Shown piece by piece: positions 26,201 through 33,374 of a stretch of DNA of 64,000 bases. The position numbers and the translations under genes are program-made. The notes beneath the pieces were generated by a model. It saw nothing but the letters and a program-made list of their open reading frames with translations. It did no database searches and had not been told where the DNA came from. Within the stretch, counting starts at the first letter, position 1. Every line of letters starts with the position of its first letter. Location: the NCBI RefSeq assembly GCF_900113965.1, contig NZ_FORI01000001.1:327477-391476 (forward strand), written 5' to 3'. Source of the DNA: Treponema bryantii. GTDB lineage: Bacteria; Spirochaetota; Spirochaetia; Treponematales; Treponemataceae.

Positions 26201-27716
26201 TAATGAAGAATATTTGACTGGCGCAGAAATTGCTCTTGATGAAAATGGTAAATATAATGGACTAGGCTCTTTCCAAGGTGATACGCATCATGCACTTAAT
26301 GATGTAGATGATTTTGTTGATAATCTTGGTTACTTTAAAAAGACTGGCGATTTTGAAGCTTATATGGAAGCAAATACAGATCACTTTAGTTTAATTGCAG
26401 GAACTGATTATCAATTGAACAGTAATGGACAGAAGAATGAGGCGGATTTTATAGTAGAGGATATTGCAGATAAATTAATAGAAGTAGATGCAATTGATAA
26501 TGATGGCAATGCAGCTGAAGAGAAATACGTCAGATATCGAAAAACAAAGATTGATAAAAATGCTATTGTTATAGATGGAAATGATTATTTTAAGTTTGTA
26601 AATGTTAATGGTGTAAAACATCTACGCAAATCTGGTACAAGTAATGCTTATATAGTAGAAGGAGAAGGTACTGAAACAAAACTAAAATATAACTTTGCCG
26701 CAAATAATCCTTTGTATGGACAATATACTTATCAGGTTGCCGATCTTGCTACAGACGAAAAAGCTGCTGCAATCAAGAATTATGGTTACCCTGTTTTTGT
26801 TCGAATAAAAGGTGGAGATGGTAAGCCTGTTGATTCTGGTACTTGTGAGTATTTAATCCCGACAATTGAAACGGTAAAGATACCTGTACATCAAAAACAA
26901 AAATATCCTTCTGGATATAACACCGGCTACACCGCATACAAATACGTTGCCATCGATGCAATGGCTGGAAGCGATGCGGAACATGATAAAGTTGTTGCAG
27001 TCTGGTATGATGGTACAAACTGTCTTTATGCTTACAACGATAATCCAACCTCTGGTAAAGACAACGGAGCTGCCGGTGGCTGGAAGGGCAACAAGGTTAT
27101 CTTTACAGAAGGTGGTGAGCACTGTACCGTTAAGCTTGACTCAGGCGGTGGAGTTCATATTGCCGCTTATGTAGATGGAAGCCTTCGTTATGCACATCTT
27201 GATTCACCTGCTGCAGAGTATAACGAAGCAACAGATTCTGTAAAGGTAGACTCCTTCACAATTACCGGTGAGCGAATTACTCTGGACGTTGGTAAGGATT
27301 CAAGTGGTAACTTTATTCCTTACATCAGTTACTTTAACGGAACTGCCCGCCTGCCTTGTGTAGCAAAACTCGTGGTTCCTGCAGGCTCTACACCAGACTA
27401 TAAGGCACAGGGAACAGGTACTGATGATGGCGAAGATATGTTTACCGGAAACTGGGAAATCTCTCTTGTTCCAAGTCCTAAGACTCTTACTACAAATTAT
27501 TACGACAAGATGAATATCTGTTTGTGGAAGAAGAATGGAACCATTGTTCGTGGTGATGATGCTGGCTTTACGATTTCTAAAACCAAGACCACAAAAGATA
27601 ACTCAAGCGGAACTACAAATGGTAACATCTACGGTAACGGAACTGCAAACCCAATTCTCGGTTACGCAATTGAATCAACCAGTGGTACCTGTCTTGAAAC
27701 CGCCCAGATGAAGTAG
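17235..27716 (+). CDS. Giant multi-Ig-domain lipoprotein (about 3,493 residues)
   Basis: An exported lipoprotein with lipobox LFLFLSC, probably anchored at the cell surface. Residues 30 to about 2570 are a series of roughly fourteen Ig-like modules. Most open with D(N/T/S)xxPxxxI (DTEAPALEI, DNTPPIMLL, DTTAPAG, DKTAPTAEI, DNTAPDEIT, DNTAPTGSI) and contain a SG.A.D(D/S) turn such as SGIATDDTGI and SGMAADDDGI. The C-terminal 900 residues differ and may be propeller-like (IMSINPKTGKIGLAFV, then VVAVWYDGTNCLYAY). Residues 2966-3215 are more AT-rich and disrupt this part, as if inserted. The ATG at 17235 was chosen over the GTG at 17211 because it opens a proper signal peptide. Adhesion or carbohydrate binding is inferred. 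Confidence 0.88.
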   Translation: MKKLRIALLTTLSLFLFLSCEIGLGASVDTEAPALEITNPPSDSVIRDEFSITGTWADDGTISGVSVELVRLDNRTSYPFTGTVTKDSHDHKKGVWKIVINPKENNIIDGTYEALVAITDDGGHTTTMARSFTLDNTPPIMLLSRPSVPFSQSGFDNYGRSFTLEGKAADDSGVSLIEMKVFDLNGSNSVPLKTIELKNVPLTIDQDVAVFASDDEVMKKNYAAIYGHTDANGNIKSDEMNNTEQRYCTITIYDDSQRYPSDGSSQTDSDKRGNSTDVYYMDTDIAALLQGKYKITELYSMLNGSYGIKNARGAEAAAEIQSVKKILNNAKVNKSKFSINPSNNPKYIVTSAVVKQSDKTLRDIDYQFTAGNRYLEVEITPGLDGYAIEPDTVGVYLQECDENGVLVDGAPKICLIGKGSANHVLALPEGEIPSADSKVGVMTVSGKTYKFKTSKTLDKKNYFEVNPDNPDDENYKLNIGKFYAVIVEGNDSQGAENGKILGEGLYAFQLVSSGEKIELTATGSPEYISTEEVAWNNTEIYADNKYTVTLNWNGGEAPYDIYRLGKDDKVKTVTEQVVVNGEAIWQTTEEFTYDELHALAPSGKVFPDTLTYQIKRNGDVISIDALVKIRTDSEKPRVSINQITNSYYKESDKKYYVRNVAGNECDISGIATDDTGIKNIKLVIPGLAQTFTTTDSRFSFHDVELSTLSNNVTAQIVATDVAGNVASIADEVEINFVFDTTAPAGVHEIDAKQKDLYFRVGDGNNGAGSKYSKDSYGNSSTIKIRGKFDDGQYVVYSEDPKAYSIKNTSNASGLAMIYYKVFDTEPDKDALKNFEDNYASSTSSYKADGYFKPLETPVKYNVSKNLSDGTTETKEIETNYEATISGFDHTENYLALVAVDNVGNAALERVKVVTGEGENDYTVYGMYVMNNDTENPTITPGKAFEENLYVNSTLTQNLVIYGIAEDTAAGIDSITVKVNGKEIPAAGTTPEQTEANGTIKFFKGDVSNETNDQDEVTKTIIIYTENGVSKTKEIRTEYKDITKFDDHKLFWELEIKPTVFDGVNSGNVSVYATVKDKAGTGNSQTVTIATVNVDKTAPTAEIRTPCKAGDTDISVNKLIEVSGIASDKSQIEKVLGLYYKAGEAAKPDDNTTTENLSASGWITIDANADDKNNWSFKGIDTRKLPDGEISMTVAVKDMAGNIGYAAPINVTVDQDSDRPVLNLSQIGKELTTIKTKNVYGSIRDDDGTVKKFWYWPKYKNGVEIAPPTTAPEDNDDKGWIPVTVSGNSWSIDSTESDGETTWFFAVEDAEGTIFWTCAKDENDADDTLSQPYILYKGEIVKDNNSTGISFKYDTNPPTALHLYLYRPEPRDNSLPALTLSDVIDNASAEDWKEDSKIAFGGNYQTLFAKVIVSESTGMKKLEGSAGSLPTSSPVSISYKDSQTLKYENIKEIHENDSETYTYYLGPIEMDNTEEHTLTVTVEDAVENKGYISRIIIVDNTAPDEITGVKPAKGKAQTGVVNYRGGVSDNKGGSGILYKEDESGNVTEYGLKYYIPKFSEKDSQPKSIDSSKWLEVTTPGASSWEIEFANLGSDIGYNAETYEVGTDYSGYETAQDSGLYDIPVWFRLEDNVGNVGYNNTNAITYNPNADRPTIDFTYPVHDKTDTVTGLSYVSMGGTITISGMAADDDGISAVYLQFDTNGDGLYEADEFDYPEDPDKSIIPGVNNPLTGAPEIGICATGTKSWYYTMSLNGYTGLNAEEHHRTLNVRAIAIEKDDDKDEDEQLYSAWTKNPLHISVNNNVPNFSEIKLKRFSITPTADNLNTTALTNATLAELDYSNGMYINGSETWYLVGDVVITTGSLANLTISGKDITDLSYVVGAAGNTIIAKTETTDGEVKKITFAIPIELKNGSFTGNWSTELYAEDTTNGSPRNNKYPLVINLDNEAPIFADKNADGTLKLYKNAYGKSGVELSRQNSEHYVQNSNGAAFTLAGKVTENGSGFSRLVFYYYREKEDHSNKRIYNPMEVYKNGTNTNLNCVDLAATQTDGAVSINSEGLPVLYLASVDQNTAVTLKSESIKNNKNIRKGGLVKIGGVYRTIEDVKDRDTSGEITFTPSCSGTYTEAEFVYGMVVDNNGESEKSDGSIKGDDGDGMLESFIKAGTDYTWDATIDSKHIPDGPIEIHCVVFDNAGNSNHGKTLTNVSNNPPRITSVKLGTDLNRDNKFVLGSNADDPNSEFQTYYANDNKSTKTGKDKWTLNTKTESENDTWWIAKKDLVVIPEFVGGNGQIYYHYAKTTGESATEIETAHKGALSDFEALLSSDLSIRQTLTEEDEATLSASQQDNSIGAIILKNDSSDGLGKLSTSVGENGVNLYTFSFWDSTDECTVGNDSQWSVLNIRFQQDLVDNTAPTGSITPFYWESRNKNSLVYDNKGNALGHIELPSDLSENFTDDGIGVRDNKDPKVSGKIKIEGEAFDETLLKSIELTFDDKLVKATYNETEKLWTYSEKPEGFDLEIADEHGPLQTGHSVTWTYTVDTSKINNMAAANVSITLEVKDASSAVTGGNGSSVSPYQVDVVPYITGITTAFSAKLKSSIREAYSRTALGHYIAREDETITIKGFNISSTGEVSLDASTLTQSGPYSLTVNGIETLNNLNNNNACGSYEGSITESSLYSDKATYAYNRMPNRTSNSLLTDDVVIDIWQFDSNAAVPRSGELREPIMSINPKTGKIGLAFVSGPGDFAMAGGLGDKYDANSNNDPTKDIYSYSLWQNNFATYNNIAFAYDALGFAHATGTGLDTNPGSGSLHAGRFSYFYNRWGRSGTDTAANYKGAKAVRLESLAVPGWSKSDADYSKEMTTNNKTAVPYWTRVTKDFDASYMQNLAGNIPTATINKLLLKGAVPDSDSLTETRFYSPSLVTTVHGTGNTSTTAVYLAYYDSSQGQIRFRYSSSIPESWVSGETRTKPDNKTEVVSTTFEKWSVGIDNTVTVNENYNEEYLTGAEIALDENGKYNGLGSFQGDTHHALNDVDDFVDNLGYFKKTGDFEAYMEANTDHFSLIAGTDYQLNSNGQKNEADFIVEDIADKLIEVDAIDNDGNAAEEKYVRYRKTKIDKNAIVIDGNDYFKFVNVNGVKHLRKSGTSNAYIVEGEGTETKLKYNFAANNPLYGQYTYQVADLATDEKAAAIKNYGYPVFVRIKGGDGKPVDSGTCEYLIPTIETVKIPVHQKQKYPSGYNTGYTAYKYVAIDAMAGSDAEHDKVVAVWYDGTNCLYAYNDNPTSGKDNGAAGGWKGNKVIFTEGGEHCTVKLDSGGGVHIAAYVDGSLRYAHLDSPAAEYNEATDSVKVDSFTITGERITLDVGKDSSGNFIPYISYFNGTARLPCVAKLVVPAGSTPDYKAQGTGTDDGEDMFTGNWEISLVPSPKTLTTNYYDKMNICLWKKNGTIVRGDDAGFTISKTKTTKDNSSGTTNGNIYGNGTANPILGYAIESTSGTCLETAQMK

Positions 27717-27735
27717 AATTCAAGAAATTTCTCTT

Positions 27736-27776
27736 TCCACTAATTATGCTGTATAATTGGTGGAGAGGTGTTTTTT
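27736..27776 (+). terminator. Hairpin plus T-run overlapping the ribosome site of the next gene
   Basis: A 12-bp stem TCCACTAATTAT / ATAATTGGTGGA (27736-27764) with loop GCTGT is followed by GAGGTG and six T. It looks like the terminator of the giant lipoprotein gene, but its 3' arm contains a TATAAT box and part of the GGAGAGG ribosome site of the phosphatase gene. Confidence 0.6.
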
Positions 27777-27777
27777 G

Positions 27778-29385
27778 ATGAAAAAGAAGTTTCGGATTTC
27801 GGTGCTTGGGCTTGAGCTGATTTTTGGGGCTGTGGTGTTTGGGGCTTTTATGTGCGTCCTGAACAGCTACAATGGATACCGCGAATTCAAAAACGAACTT
27901 GAAGTTATTTACGGAACCGTCACCGAGCAGTTTGCGCAGACAGCGGCAACTTATGTAAACAGTCAGAAAATTGATTACTGGATTGAAAACGGTGCCGATG
28001 ATGAATGGTATGAAACAAACGAACGCCTTATAGATATCACAGAAGCTTCGGAACTTGTTTATGTTTATGTAACAAAGGTTGCGCCAGATTATATGTCGCG
28101 CACTTATGTTTTCGATACAGTAAATCATCAGGAAAAAAACAGCAAGGTTATTGAGCTTGGTTATGTACAGTCTCTCGAAAAAAAGGATGATTATTACAGA
28201 GGCAAGCTACGCGACGTTCTTGAATACAGCGACAACTACAGCATGTTCTCTTATAAGAAAGGCGGCGGCCATGTAACCAGTGCCGTGCCGCTTCTCGACA
28301 CAACCGGAAAACCTTGCGCCATTGTAAGCGTTGTAAAACCAATGCACGAAATCAAAGAGTATAAGAGACGCTTCCTAAAATCAATAATTATATGGGCGCT
28401 GATTCTTACAACACTCTTTATTGCTCTGTACGCTCTCTTCCTTTATCTTGGAATTATCCGTCCGATTCTTCTTGTTACTTATGAGACAAGCCATCTTGCA
28501 GAACATCATGGTGAATTAACTGGCGGGCTTAAAAAAGTCCGGGGACATAATGAAATCAGTACACTCGCAAAATCAGTTGAAAAAATGAGTGATGATTTGA
28601 ACCGCTTCATCATAGACCTTACACACGCAACTGCAGAAAAGGAACGACTTGGCGCGGAGCTCAACGTTGCAAAAAAGATTCAGGCAGAAATGCTACCTCG
28701 CGTTTTCCCGCCTTATGAAAATCATTCTGAAGTAGAGTTGTTCGCAAGCATGGAGCCTGCCAAGGAAGTTGGTGGAGATTTTTATGATTTTTATATGATT
28801 GATGATGACCACTTTGCTCTTGTTGTTGGAGACGTTAGTGGTAAGGGAGTTCCGGCAGCCCTCTTCATGGTCATCACAAAAACTCTTTTGAAAGATACTG
28901 CGGCACATGAATTTGACCCTGCAAAAATCTTTGAGCATGTAAATACAATTTTGTGTGAGAGTAATGAGAGTGGACTTTTTGTTACCTGTTGGATGGGCAT
29001 TCTCACAATCTCAACAGGGGAACTTAAGTTTGCAAATGCGGGACACAACGCTCCGATTATTGTTCAGAATGGCGAAATCAAATATCTGAAAACAAAGCCA
29101 AATCTTATGCTTGCCGGAATGGAAGGTATTCCGTACACAACTCACAGTATAAAGGTTTCCAAAGGTGACAGACTTTTTATTTACACAGACGGCGTAACAG
29201 AAGCGACCGATGCTCAGAATGAACTTTATGGTGAAGAGCGCCTGCTCAAGGTTATGCAGACAATTGATGATAAGAGCCCTCGCGAGGTAATTGGAATTGT
29301 CCGCGATGACATAAACGCATTCGTAAAAGATGCGCCTCAGTTTGATGATATTACAATGCTTGAAATGCTGTACAAAGGACTCTAG
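27778..29385 (+). CDS. RsbU/SpoIIE-type PP2C phosphatase with membrane sensor and HAMP
   Basis: A 535-residue membrane-bound serine/threonine phosphatase that would dephosphorylate a STAS-domain antagonist. A transmembrane helix near 8-28, an extracytoplasmic sensor of about 165 residues, a second helix near 200-225, a HAMP linker, then the PP2C/SpoIIE domain: LNVAKKIQAEMLPR, metal ligands in GGDFYDF and VGDVSGKGVPAALFM, then ANAGHNAP and YTDGVTEA. The ATG at 27778 follows GGAGAGG; the TTG at 27757 is less likely. The RsbW-like gene follows directly, and the STAS gene faces it. Confidence 0.93.
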   Translation: MKKKFRISVLGLELIFGAVVFGAFMCVLNSYNGYREFKNELEVIYGTVTEQFAQTAATYVNSQKIDYWIENGADDEWYETNERLIDITEASELVYVYVTKVAPDYMSRTYVFDTVNHQEKNSKVIELGYVQSLEKKDDYYRGKLRDVLEYSDNYSMFSYKKGGGHVTSAVPLLDTTGKPCAIVSVVKPMHEIKEYKRRFLKSIIIWALILTTLFIALYALFLYLGIIRPILLVTYETSHLAEHHGELTGGLKKVRGHNEISTLAKSVEKMSDDLNRFIIDLTHATAEKERLGAELNVAKKIQAEMLPRVFPPYENHSEVELFASMEPAKEVGGDFYDFYMIDDDHFALVVGDVSGKGVPAALFMVITKTLLKDTAAHEFDPAKIFEHVNTILCESNESGLFVTCWMGILTISTGELKFANAGHNAPIIVQNGEIKYLKTKPNLMLAGMEGIPYTTHSIKVSKGDRLFIYTDGVTEATDAQNELYGEERLLKVMQTIDDKSPREVIGIVRDDINAFVKDAPQFDDITMLEMLYKGL

Positions 29386-29397
29386 CAAGGAGAGATG

Positions 29398-29808
29398 ATG
29401 GAGCTGAAAGTAAAGGCATCTGATGAAAGTTTACAGGCTGTAAATGATTTTATTCATTCTTCTCTTCCTGCTGGTTGTGACATGATGGTTTTGAATCAGA
29501 TTGATTTAGCTGTGGAAGAAATCTTTGTAAATATTGCGCATTACTCTGGTGCAGAAGAAGCTGATATCTCCTGTGTGTTTGAATATGGTGGTGATGATAA
29601 GGGTGTTCTTGAAGTGATTTTTAGTGATGCAGGAAAACCTTTTGATCCGCTGGCAAAAGAAGACCCGGATATTACCCTCAGTGCAGAAGAGCGTAATATC
29701 GGCGGGCTTGGTATTTTCCTTACAAAGAAATTTATGGACTCAGTTGAGTATGAATACTCTGGCGGAAAAAACAGATTGAAGTTCAGGAAGAAGATTATTC
29801 TACCGTAA
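29398..29808 (+). CDS. RsbW-like anti-sigma factor serine kinase
   Basis: A 136-residue HATPase_c kinase. The N box is VEEIFVNIAHY, the G2-like box is IGGLGIFLTKKFMD, and DAGKPFDP is the G1-like box. In known partner-switching modules such kinases bind a sigma factor or other target and phosphorylate the STAS antagonist. AAGGAG at 29387-29392 lies 5 nt before the ATG at 29398 and only 2 nt before the one at 29395, so the second was chosen. It starts 12 nt after the phosphatase gene, and its end overlaps the convergent STAS gene by 14 bp. Confidence 0.9.
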   Translation: MELKVKASDESLQAVNDFIHSSLPAGCDMMVLNQIDLAVEEIFVNIAHYSGAEEADISCVFEYGGDDKGVLEVIFSDAGKPFDPLAKEDPDITLSAEERNIGGLGIFLTKKFMDSVEYEYSGGKNRLKFRKKIILP

Positions 29809-30094
29809 GAATACTATCCATACCGGTTGCTTCGAGCACCTGCTTTGTGAAGGCAGATGGAGAGCGGATAATCATTTTACCGCCGGTTGGAAGCATGAGC
29901 TTGTGAGCAAGTAAAACAACGCGGAGTCCCGCACTGGAAATATACTGAATATTTGAAAGGTTCAGATAAAGAGTCTGAGTATCTTTTGCAATCTGCTTAA
30001 GCTTTGCTTCGAGTTCTGGCGCAGTACCTGTATCAAGGCGGCCGCTGATTACGAGTTCGAGAGAATTAGCTGTTTTGTTTTCTGTGATAGTCAT
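29795..30094 (-). CDS. STAS-domain anti-sigma factor antagonist (RsbV/SpoIIAA type)
   Basis: A 99-residue single STAS domain. LVISGRLDTGTAPELEAKL is the opening strand-helix, and NIQYISSAGLRVVLL carries the phosphorylatable serine (S53 or S54). When unphosphorylated such proteins release the target of the RsbW kinase. Unusually it is on the opposite strand, convergent with the phosphatase and kinase, so its level is not set by the same transcript. No sigma factor gene is in the window, so the final target is unknown. Confidence 0.92.
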   Translation of the reverse strand: MTITENKTANSLELVISGRLDTGTAPELEAKLKQIAKDTQTLYLNLSNIQYISSAGLRVVLLAHKLMLPTGGKMIIRSPSAFTKQVLEATGMDSILTVE

Positions 30095-30118
30095 ATTTTT
30101 ATTCCTCTTATAATTTAA

Positions 30119-31099
30119 TTACATTGTTTCGCCAAGGGCGCTGCAGCAAACTCTAAAGCCAAGGCTGCTGCTCTTTCCGTTTGGTGCACTTCCACTGCGG
30201 TAGAAAACAGTACACTGCTGAGGGTCATCAAGCCAGCTTCCACCGCGTTTTACGTGCATGTCGCCAGTGCTTGGTCCGTGCGGGTTAGTCTGAGCGCCGC
30301 TCGGTAAGTTTGGAACGTAGTAGTCCCAGCACCATTCAGCAACGTTACCACACATATCATAAAGCTTAAGACCATTAGGATCTTTAGTTGCAACATCATG
30401 ACTTGTGATACCACTATTTTCTCCATACCAGGCAACCTGATTAATATTCTGGCTTCCTGCATAAGGATTTGGAGTAGAAGTCTTTCCATCGCGGGCAGCA
30501 TATTCCCATTCAGCTTCAGTTGGAAGACGGAAACCGTTTGCAGTAAAGTTACAGTTAATGCGCTTCCATACAGGGCTGGTTGCTTCGAACATGCTTAAAT
30601 CAGTTGATGTACCAATGCTGTAGCAAGGCATAAGACCGTTGAGCTTACTGAGCATATTGCAGTATATGATTGCTTCGCACCAGTTTACACTTTCAACCGG
30701 GCGGTTTTCGCCTTCAAGCTTCGAAGGATTTTTTCCCATAACGTGGGCGTACTGCATCTGAGTAACAGGTACTTCGCTCATATAAAAACTTACCAGAGTT
30801 ACAAGACTATTGTGAGAGCCGCCACCCATTACAAACTGTCCACCAGGAATCAAAATCATCTTAGGATTTTTGCCGATTGCAACACGAGGCTTTTCCGAGC
30901 TCTGGGCGGCGCCATCGCCTTCCTTTACAACGCGAACCGGAACACCACAACGCGAACAGAATTTATCCATAGTGCTGAGCGCATTACCGCATTCTTCACA
31001 TGAGCGTAAAACTTTTATATCTTCATTTGCCGGATATCCGCAATTAAAACAAAAATGAGCTTCATCAGGAAGCATTGTGCCACATTTGATACATTTCAT
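30119..31099 (-). CDS. Double zinc-ribbon protein with FGE/SUMF1-like domain
   Basis: A 326-residue protein without signal peptide. Two zinc ribbons open it: C3, C6, C17, C20 and C34, C37, C48, C51. From about residue 78 comes a formylglycine-generating-enzyme fold: PGGQFVMGG, VPVTQMQYAHVMG, PVESVNWCEAIIYCN, FRLPTEAEWEYAAR, LYDMCGNVAEWCWD, VKRGGSW, and a final GFRVCC. The catalytic Cys pair of true FGE is not clearly present (QQCTVFYRSG stands in its place), so it may be a binding or scaffold member. A TATAAT box ends 7 nt before the ATG with no ribosome site. It lies behind the STAS gene in the other direction of transcription flow, 24 nt upstream of it. Confidence 0.85.
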   Translation of the reverse strand: MKCIKCGTMLPDEAHFCFNCGYPANEDIKVLRSCEECGNALSTMDKFCSRCGVPVRVVKEGDGAAQSSEKPRVAIGKNPKMILIPGGQFVMGGGSHNSLVTLVSFYMSEVPVTQMQYAHVMGKNPSKLEGENRPVESVNWCEAIIYCNMLSKLNGLMPCYSIGTSTDLSMFEATSPVWKRINCNFTANGFRLPTEAEWEYAARDGKTSTPNPYAGSQNINQVAWYGENSGITSHDVATKDPNGLKLYDMCGNVAEWCWDYYVPNLPSGAQTNPHGPSTGDMHVKRGGSWLDDPQQCTVFYRSGSAPNGKSSSLGFRVCCSALGETM

Positions 31100-31159
31100 A
31101 GCATCTATTATAAACCATATCCCGAAATTTAGGAAATTTTATCCTGTTAAAGAGACTAT

Positions 31160-32641
31160 TTAATGGTCCTGGTTTCCAATGATTTTTCTGAGTTCGTTCA
31201 GGTCGCGGGTAAGAGTTTTATCTCCCGGGAACTCTGCAAGGCCCTTTTCCAGAATCTTTAACGCATTTTCATAGCGGCCCTTGTTTGCTTCCTTTGCAAA
31301 TTCATTATGAATAAGCGCAATGCAGTTTGAATAAAAGCCCTGATTCATTTTTTTGATGCTCGAACTTTGCGGTAACTGCTGAACTGCCACTTGAGACTCT
31401 GCATAGCCGGTAGTGTAGTCGCGGTTTCTCATATATTCATTTAAGATTTCAAGCCACGCATTTTCCAGATAGAGGTCGGCGTGTTTCTGCTGTGCGCTTG
31501 TAAAAGCTTCAGAAATTTTCAGATTGGCAATTGTCGTAAGCTGTTCACGGTAGGTCTGTCCCTGAGTCTTCGAGAGAATAAAAATATCTGCCAGAGTTTC
31601 ATGCGCTTTACTTAACTGAGATTTTGAAACATACGGACTCAAGTTTTTGTAGGATTCTTCTGCCTGAGAAAGATTCTTTTCCTGAATACAAAGTACAAAA
31701 AGATTGTTAAAGCAGGTATCCATATTTTTCTGAAGAAAATCATTGTTTCCCCAGCGTTCAATAAATTGGGTAAACCATTCAAGCATTGAGTCATATTCGG
31801 CAGCAGAGTCCGGGCGAACATTAATATAATTACACGGAAGAATATCCAGTTCACTGCGCACAAAGGCTGAGCCCACAGACTCTTCCGTACGTACAGCATC
31901 AAAGCGGGCAGCCCCAAGCGGCACGGCCCTAAAATAATCTTTAGTCTGGATATACTCTGAACACAGGTTACCTGCAATTAAGCCTGTAAAAACTCCGTCG
32001 CTTACCTGCTTGCGGTTTGCGTAATATTTTTTTGGAACCACATAATATTTTTTTATCTGACTTTCGTTTTCAATTTCTTCTTTGCTTCCAGGATTAAAGC
32101 CATAAGGGTTTGTTGTTTCAATATCAATCTTCTTTGTTTTGCCCTCTACATCTGAAGGAACATAAAGAGAACAGAATGCGTGCTCCGTTGTGTGCTGTCC
32201 GCAAACCTGAAGTCCTGCGGCCTTTGCAGCGGCAAGGTAAAGCACGGCAGAAGAAACACAGTTGTAGGTGCCGTTTTCTATTGCAACATTCAGCTTTGTC
32301 TGATTCAAAGAATATTTTTTCAGATAGTCGCGGTATAAATATTTTAAGATAGCGCGGCCACGTTCTTCTTCAGAAAGAGCCTGCATTTCCTTCGAGGTTA
32401 CTTCTGCTTTGATTTTCTGAAAAGCTTCAAAACAGCGCTGCCAGGTTTCACTACCCGGAGTGCATTCAGAAAATCTCATTCCCATTTCAAAAACTTCATC
32501 TGCTGAATAAACTTCCGGAGCTGTGTTGGTGTGAAAAACATCTTCAATAGAAAAAAGCGGTTCAAAAGATGGATGTTCATATGCCCCTAAAAAAGAGCAG
32601 AAAAGAAGTGCGGAAATCAATAAAAAGAAAATTCTACGCAT
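31160..32641 (-). CDS. Secreted transglutaminase-like protein with TPR-like helices
   Basis: A 493-residue exported protein. The signal peptide is MRRIFFLLISALLFCSFLGA. A transglutaminase/cysteine-protease-like core follows: TYNCVSSAVLYLAAAKAAG (nucleophile Cys), TTEHAFCSLYV (His) and a downstream IDIETTNPYG (Asp). The second half is helical with TPR-like units (LSQAEESYKNLSPYV, ENALKILEKGLAEFPGDK). The frame runs 12 codons further upstream, but GAGGG before the ATG at 32641 and the signal peptide decide the start. The substrate is unknown; a role in peptide or envelope processing is inferred. Confidence 0.82.
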   Translation of the reverse strand: MRRIFFLLISALLFCSFLGAYEHPSFEPLFSIEDVFHTNTAPEVYSADEVFEMGMRFSECTPGSETWQRCFEAFQKIKAEVTSKEMQALSEEERGRAILKYLYRDYLKKYSLNQTKLNVAIENGTYNCVSSAVLYLAAAKAAGLQVCGQHTTEHAFCSLYVPSDVEGKTKKIDIETTNPYGFNPGSKEEIENESQIKKYYVVPKKYYANRKQVSDGVFTGLIAGNLCSEYIQTKDYFRAVPLGAARFDAVRTEESVGSAFVRSELDILPCNYINVRPDSAAEYDSMLEWFTQFIERWGNNDFLQKNMDTCFNNLFVLCIQEKNLSQAEESYKNLSPYVSKSQLSKAHETLADIFILSKTQGQTYREQLTTIANLKISEAFTSAQQKHADLYLENAWLEILNEYMRNRDYTTGYAESQVAVQQLPQSSSIKKMNQGFYSNCIALIHNEFAKEANKGRYENALKILEKGLAEFPGDKTLTRDLNELRKIIGNQDH

Positions 32642-32759
32642 AAAACCCTCGCTGCAAGTAGTATAACGCAGAAACATTCTTTTTTAATAGAGATTTTAAC
32701 ATTGTAAAAATCACTTATACCCCTTATCTTTTTAATAGATTATTTTATGAGAGGTGTAT

Positions 32760-33374
32760 ATGAAAGTACTTTTAGTAAATGGAAGTCCACGTTCAAAGAG
32801 TAATACTCTGCTTGGTTTGTGTGAAATGGAAAAGATTTTTAATGCACAGGGCATTGATACTGAAATCATAAATATTGGAAAAAAAGATATTCACGGCTGT
32901 ATTGCCTGTGGAAGATGCAGCGAACTTGGTAAGTGTGTTTTTGATGATGTTGTAAATGAGTTTGCAAAGCAGTTTGAAGAAGCTGATGGTATTGTTGTAG
33001 GTTCACCTGTTTATTATTCTGCTCCAAATGCAACCGTTCAGGCTTTCTTACAGCGTCTTTTTTACAGCAGTCATTTTGATAAGACTATGAAGGTTGGTGC
33101 AGGATTTGTTTGTGCCCGTCGTGGTGGTACAACTGCTTCATTTGATGTTTTGAATAAGTTTTTTACAATAAGCGGAATGCCTATTGCTTCAAGTCAGTAC
33201 TGGAATAATATTCACGGAGGAGCCCCTGGCGAGGCTGCTGACGATGCAGAAGGTATGCAGACCCTCCGTGTACTTGCCCGCAACATGAGCTTCCTTATCA
33301 AGTCTATTGCTCTTGGAAAGAAGCAGTTTGGCTTACCTGAAAAAGAAGATCATGTCTGGACAAATTTTATTTAG
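32760..33374 (+). CDS. NAD(P)H-dependent flavodoxin-fold oxidoreductase
   Basis: A 204-residue flavoprotein of the NADPH-dependent FMN reductase/iron-sulfur flavoprotein group. The N-terminal KVLLVNGSPRSKSNT is the FMN phosphate loop, GCIACGRC is a short Cys cluster as in iron-sulfur flavoproteins, and GIVVGSPVYYSAPNATVQAFLQR is the second FMN contact. GAGAGG precedes the ATG at 32760, so the upstream GTG was not used. The last 4 bp overlap the convergent transporter gene. The substrate is unknown. Confidence 0.9.
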   Translation: MKVLLVNGSPRSKSNTLLGLCEMEKIFNAQGIDTEIINIGKKDIHGCIACGRCSELGKCVFDDVVNEFAKQFEEADGIVVGSPVYYSAPNATVQAFLQRLFYSSHFDKTMKVGAGFVCARRGGTTASFDVLNKFFTISGMPIASSQYWNNIHGGAPGEAADDAEGMQTLRVLARNMSFLIKSIALGKKQFGLPEKEDHVWTNFI

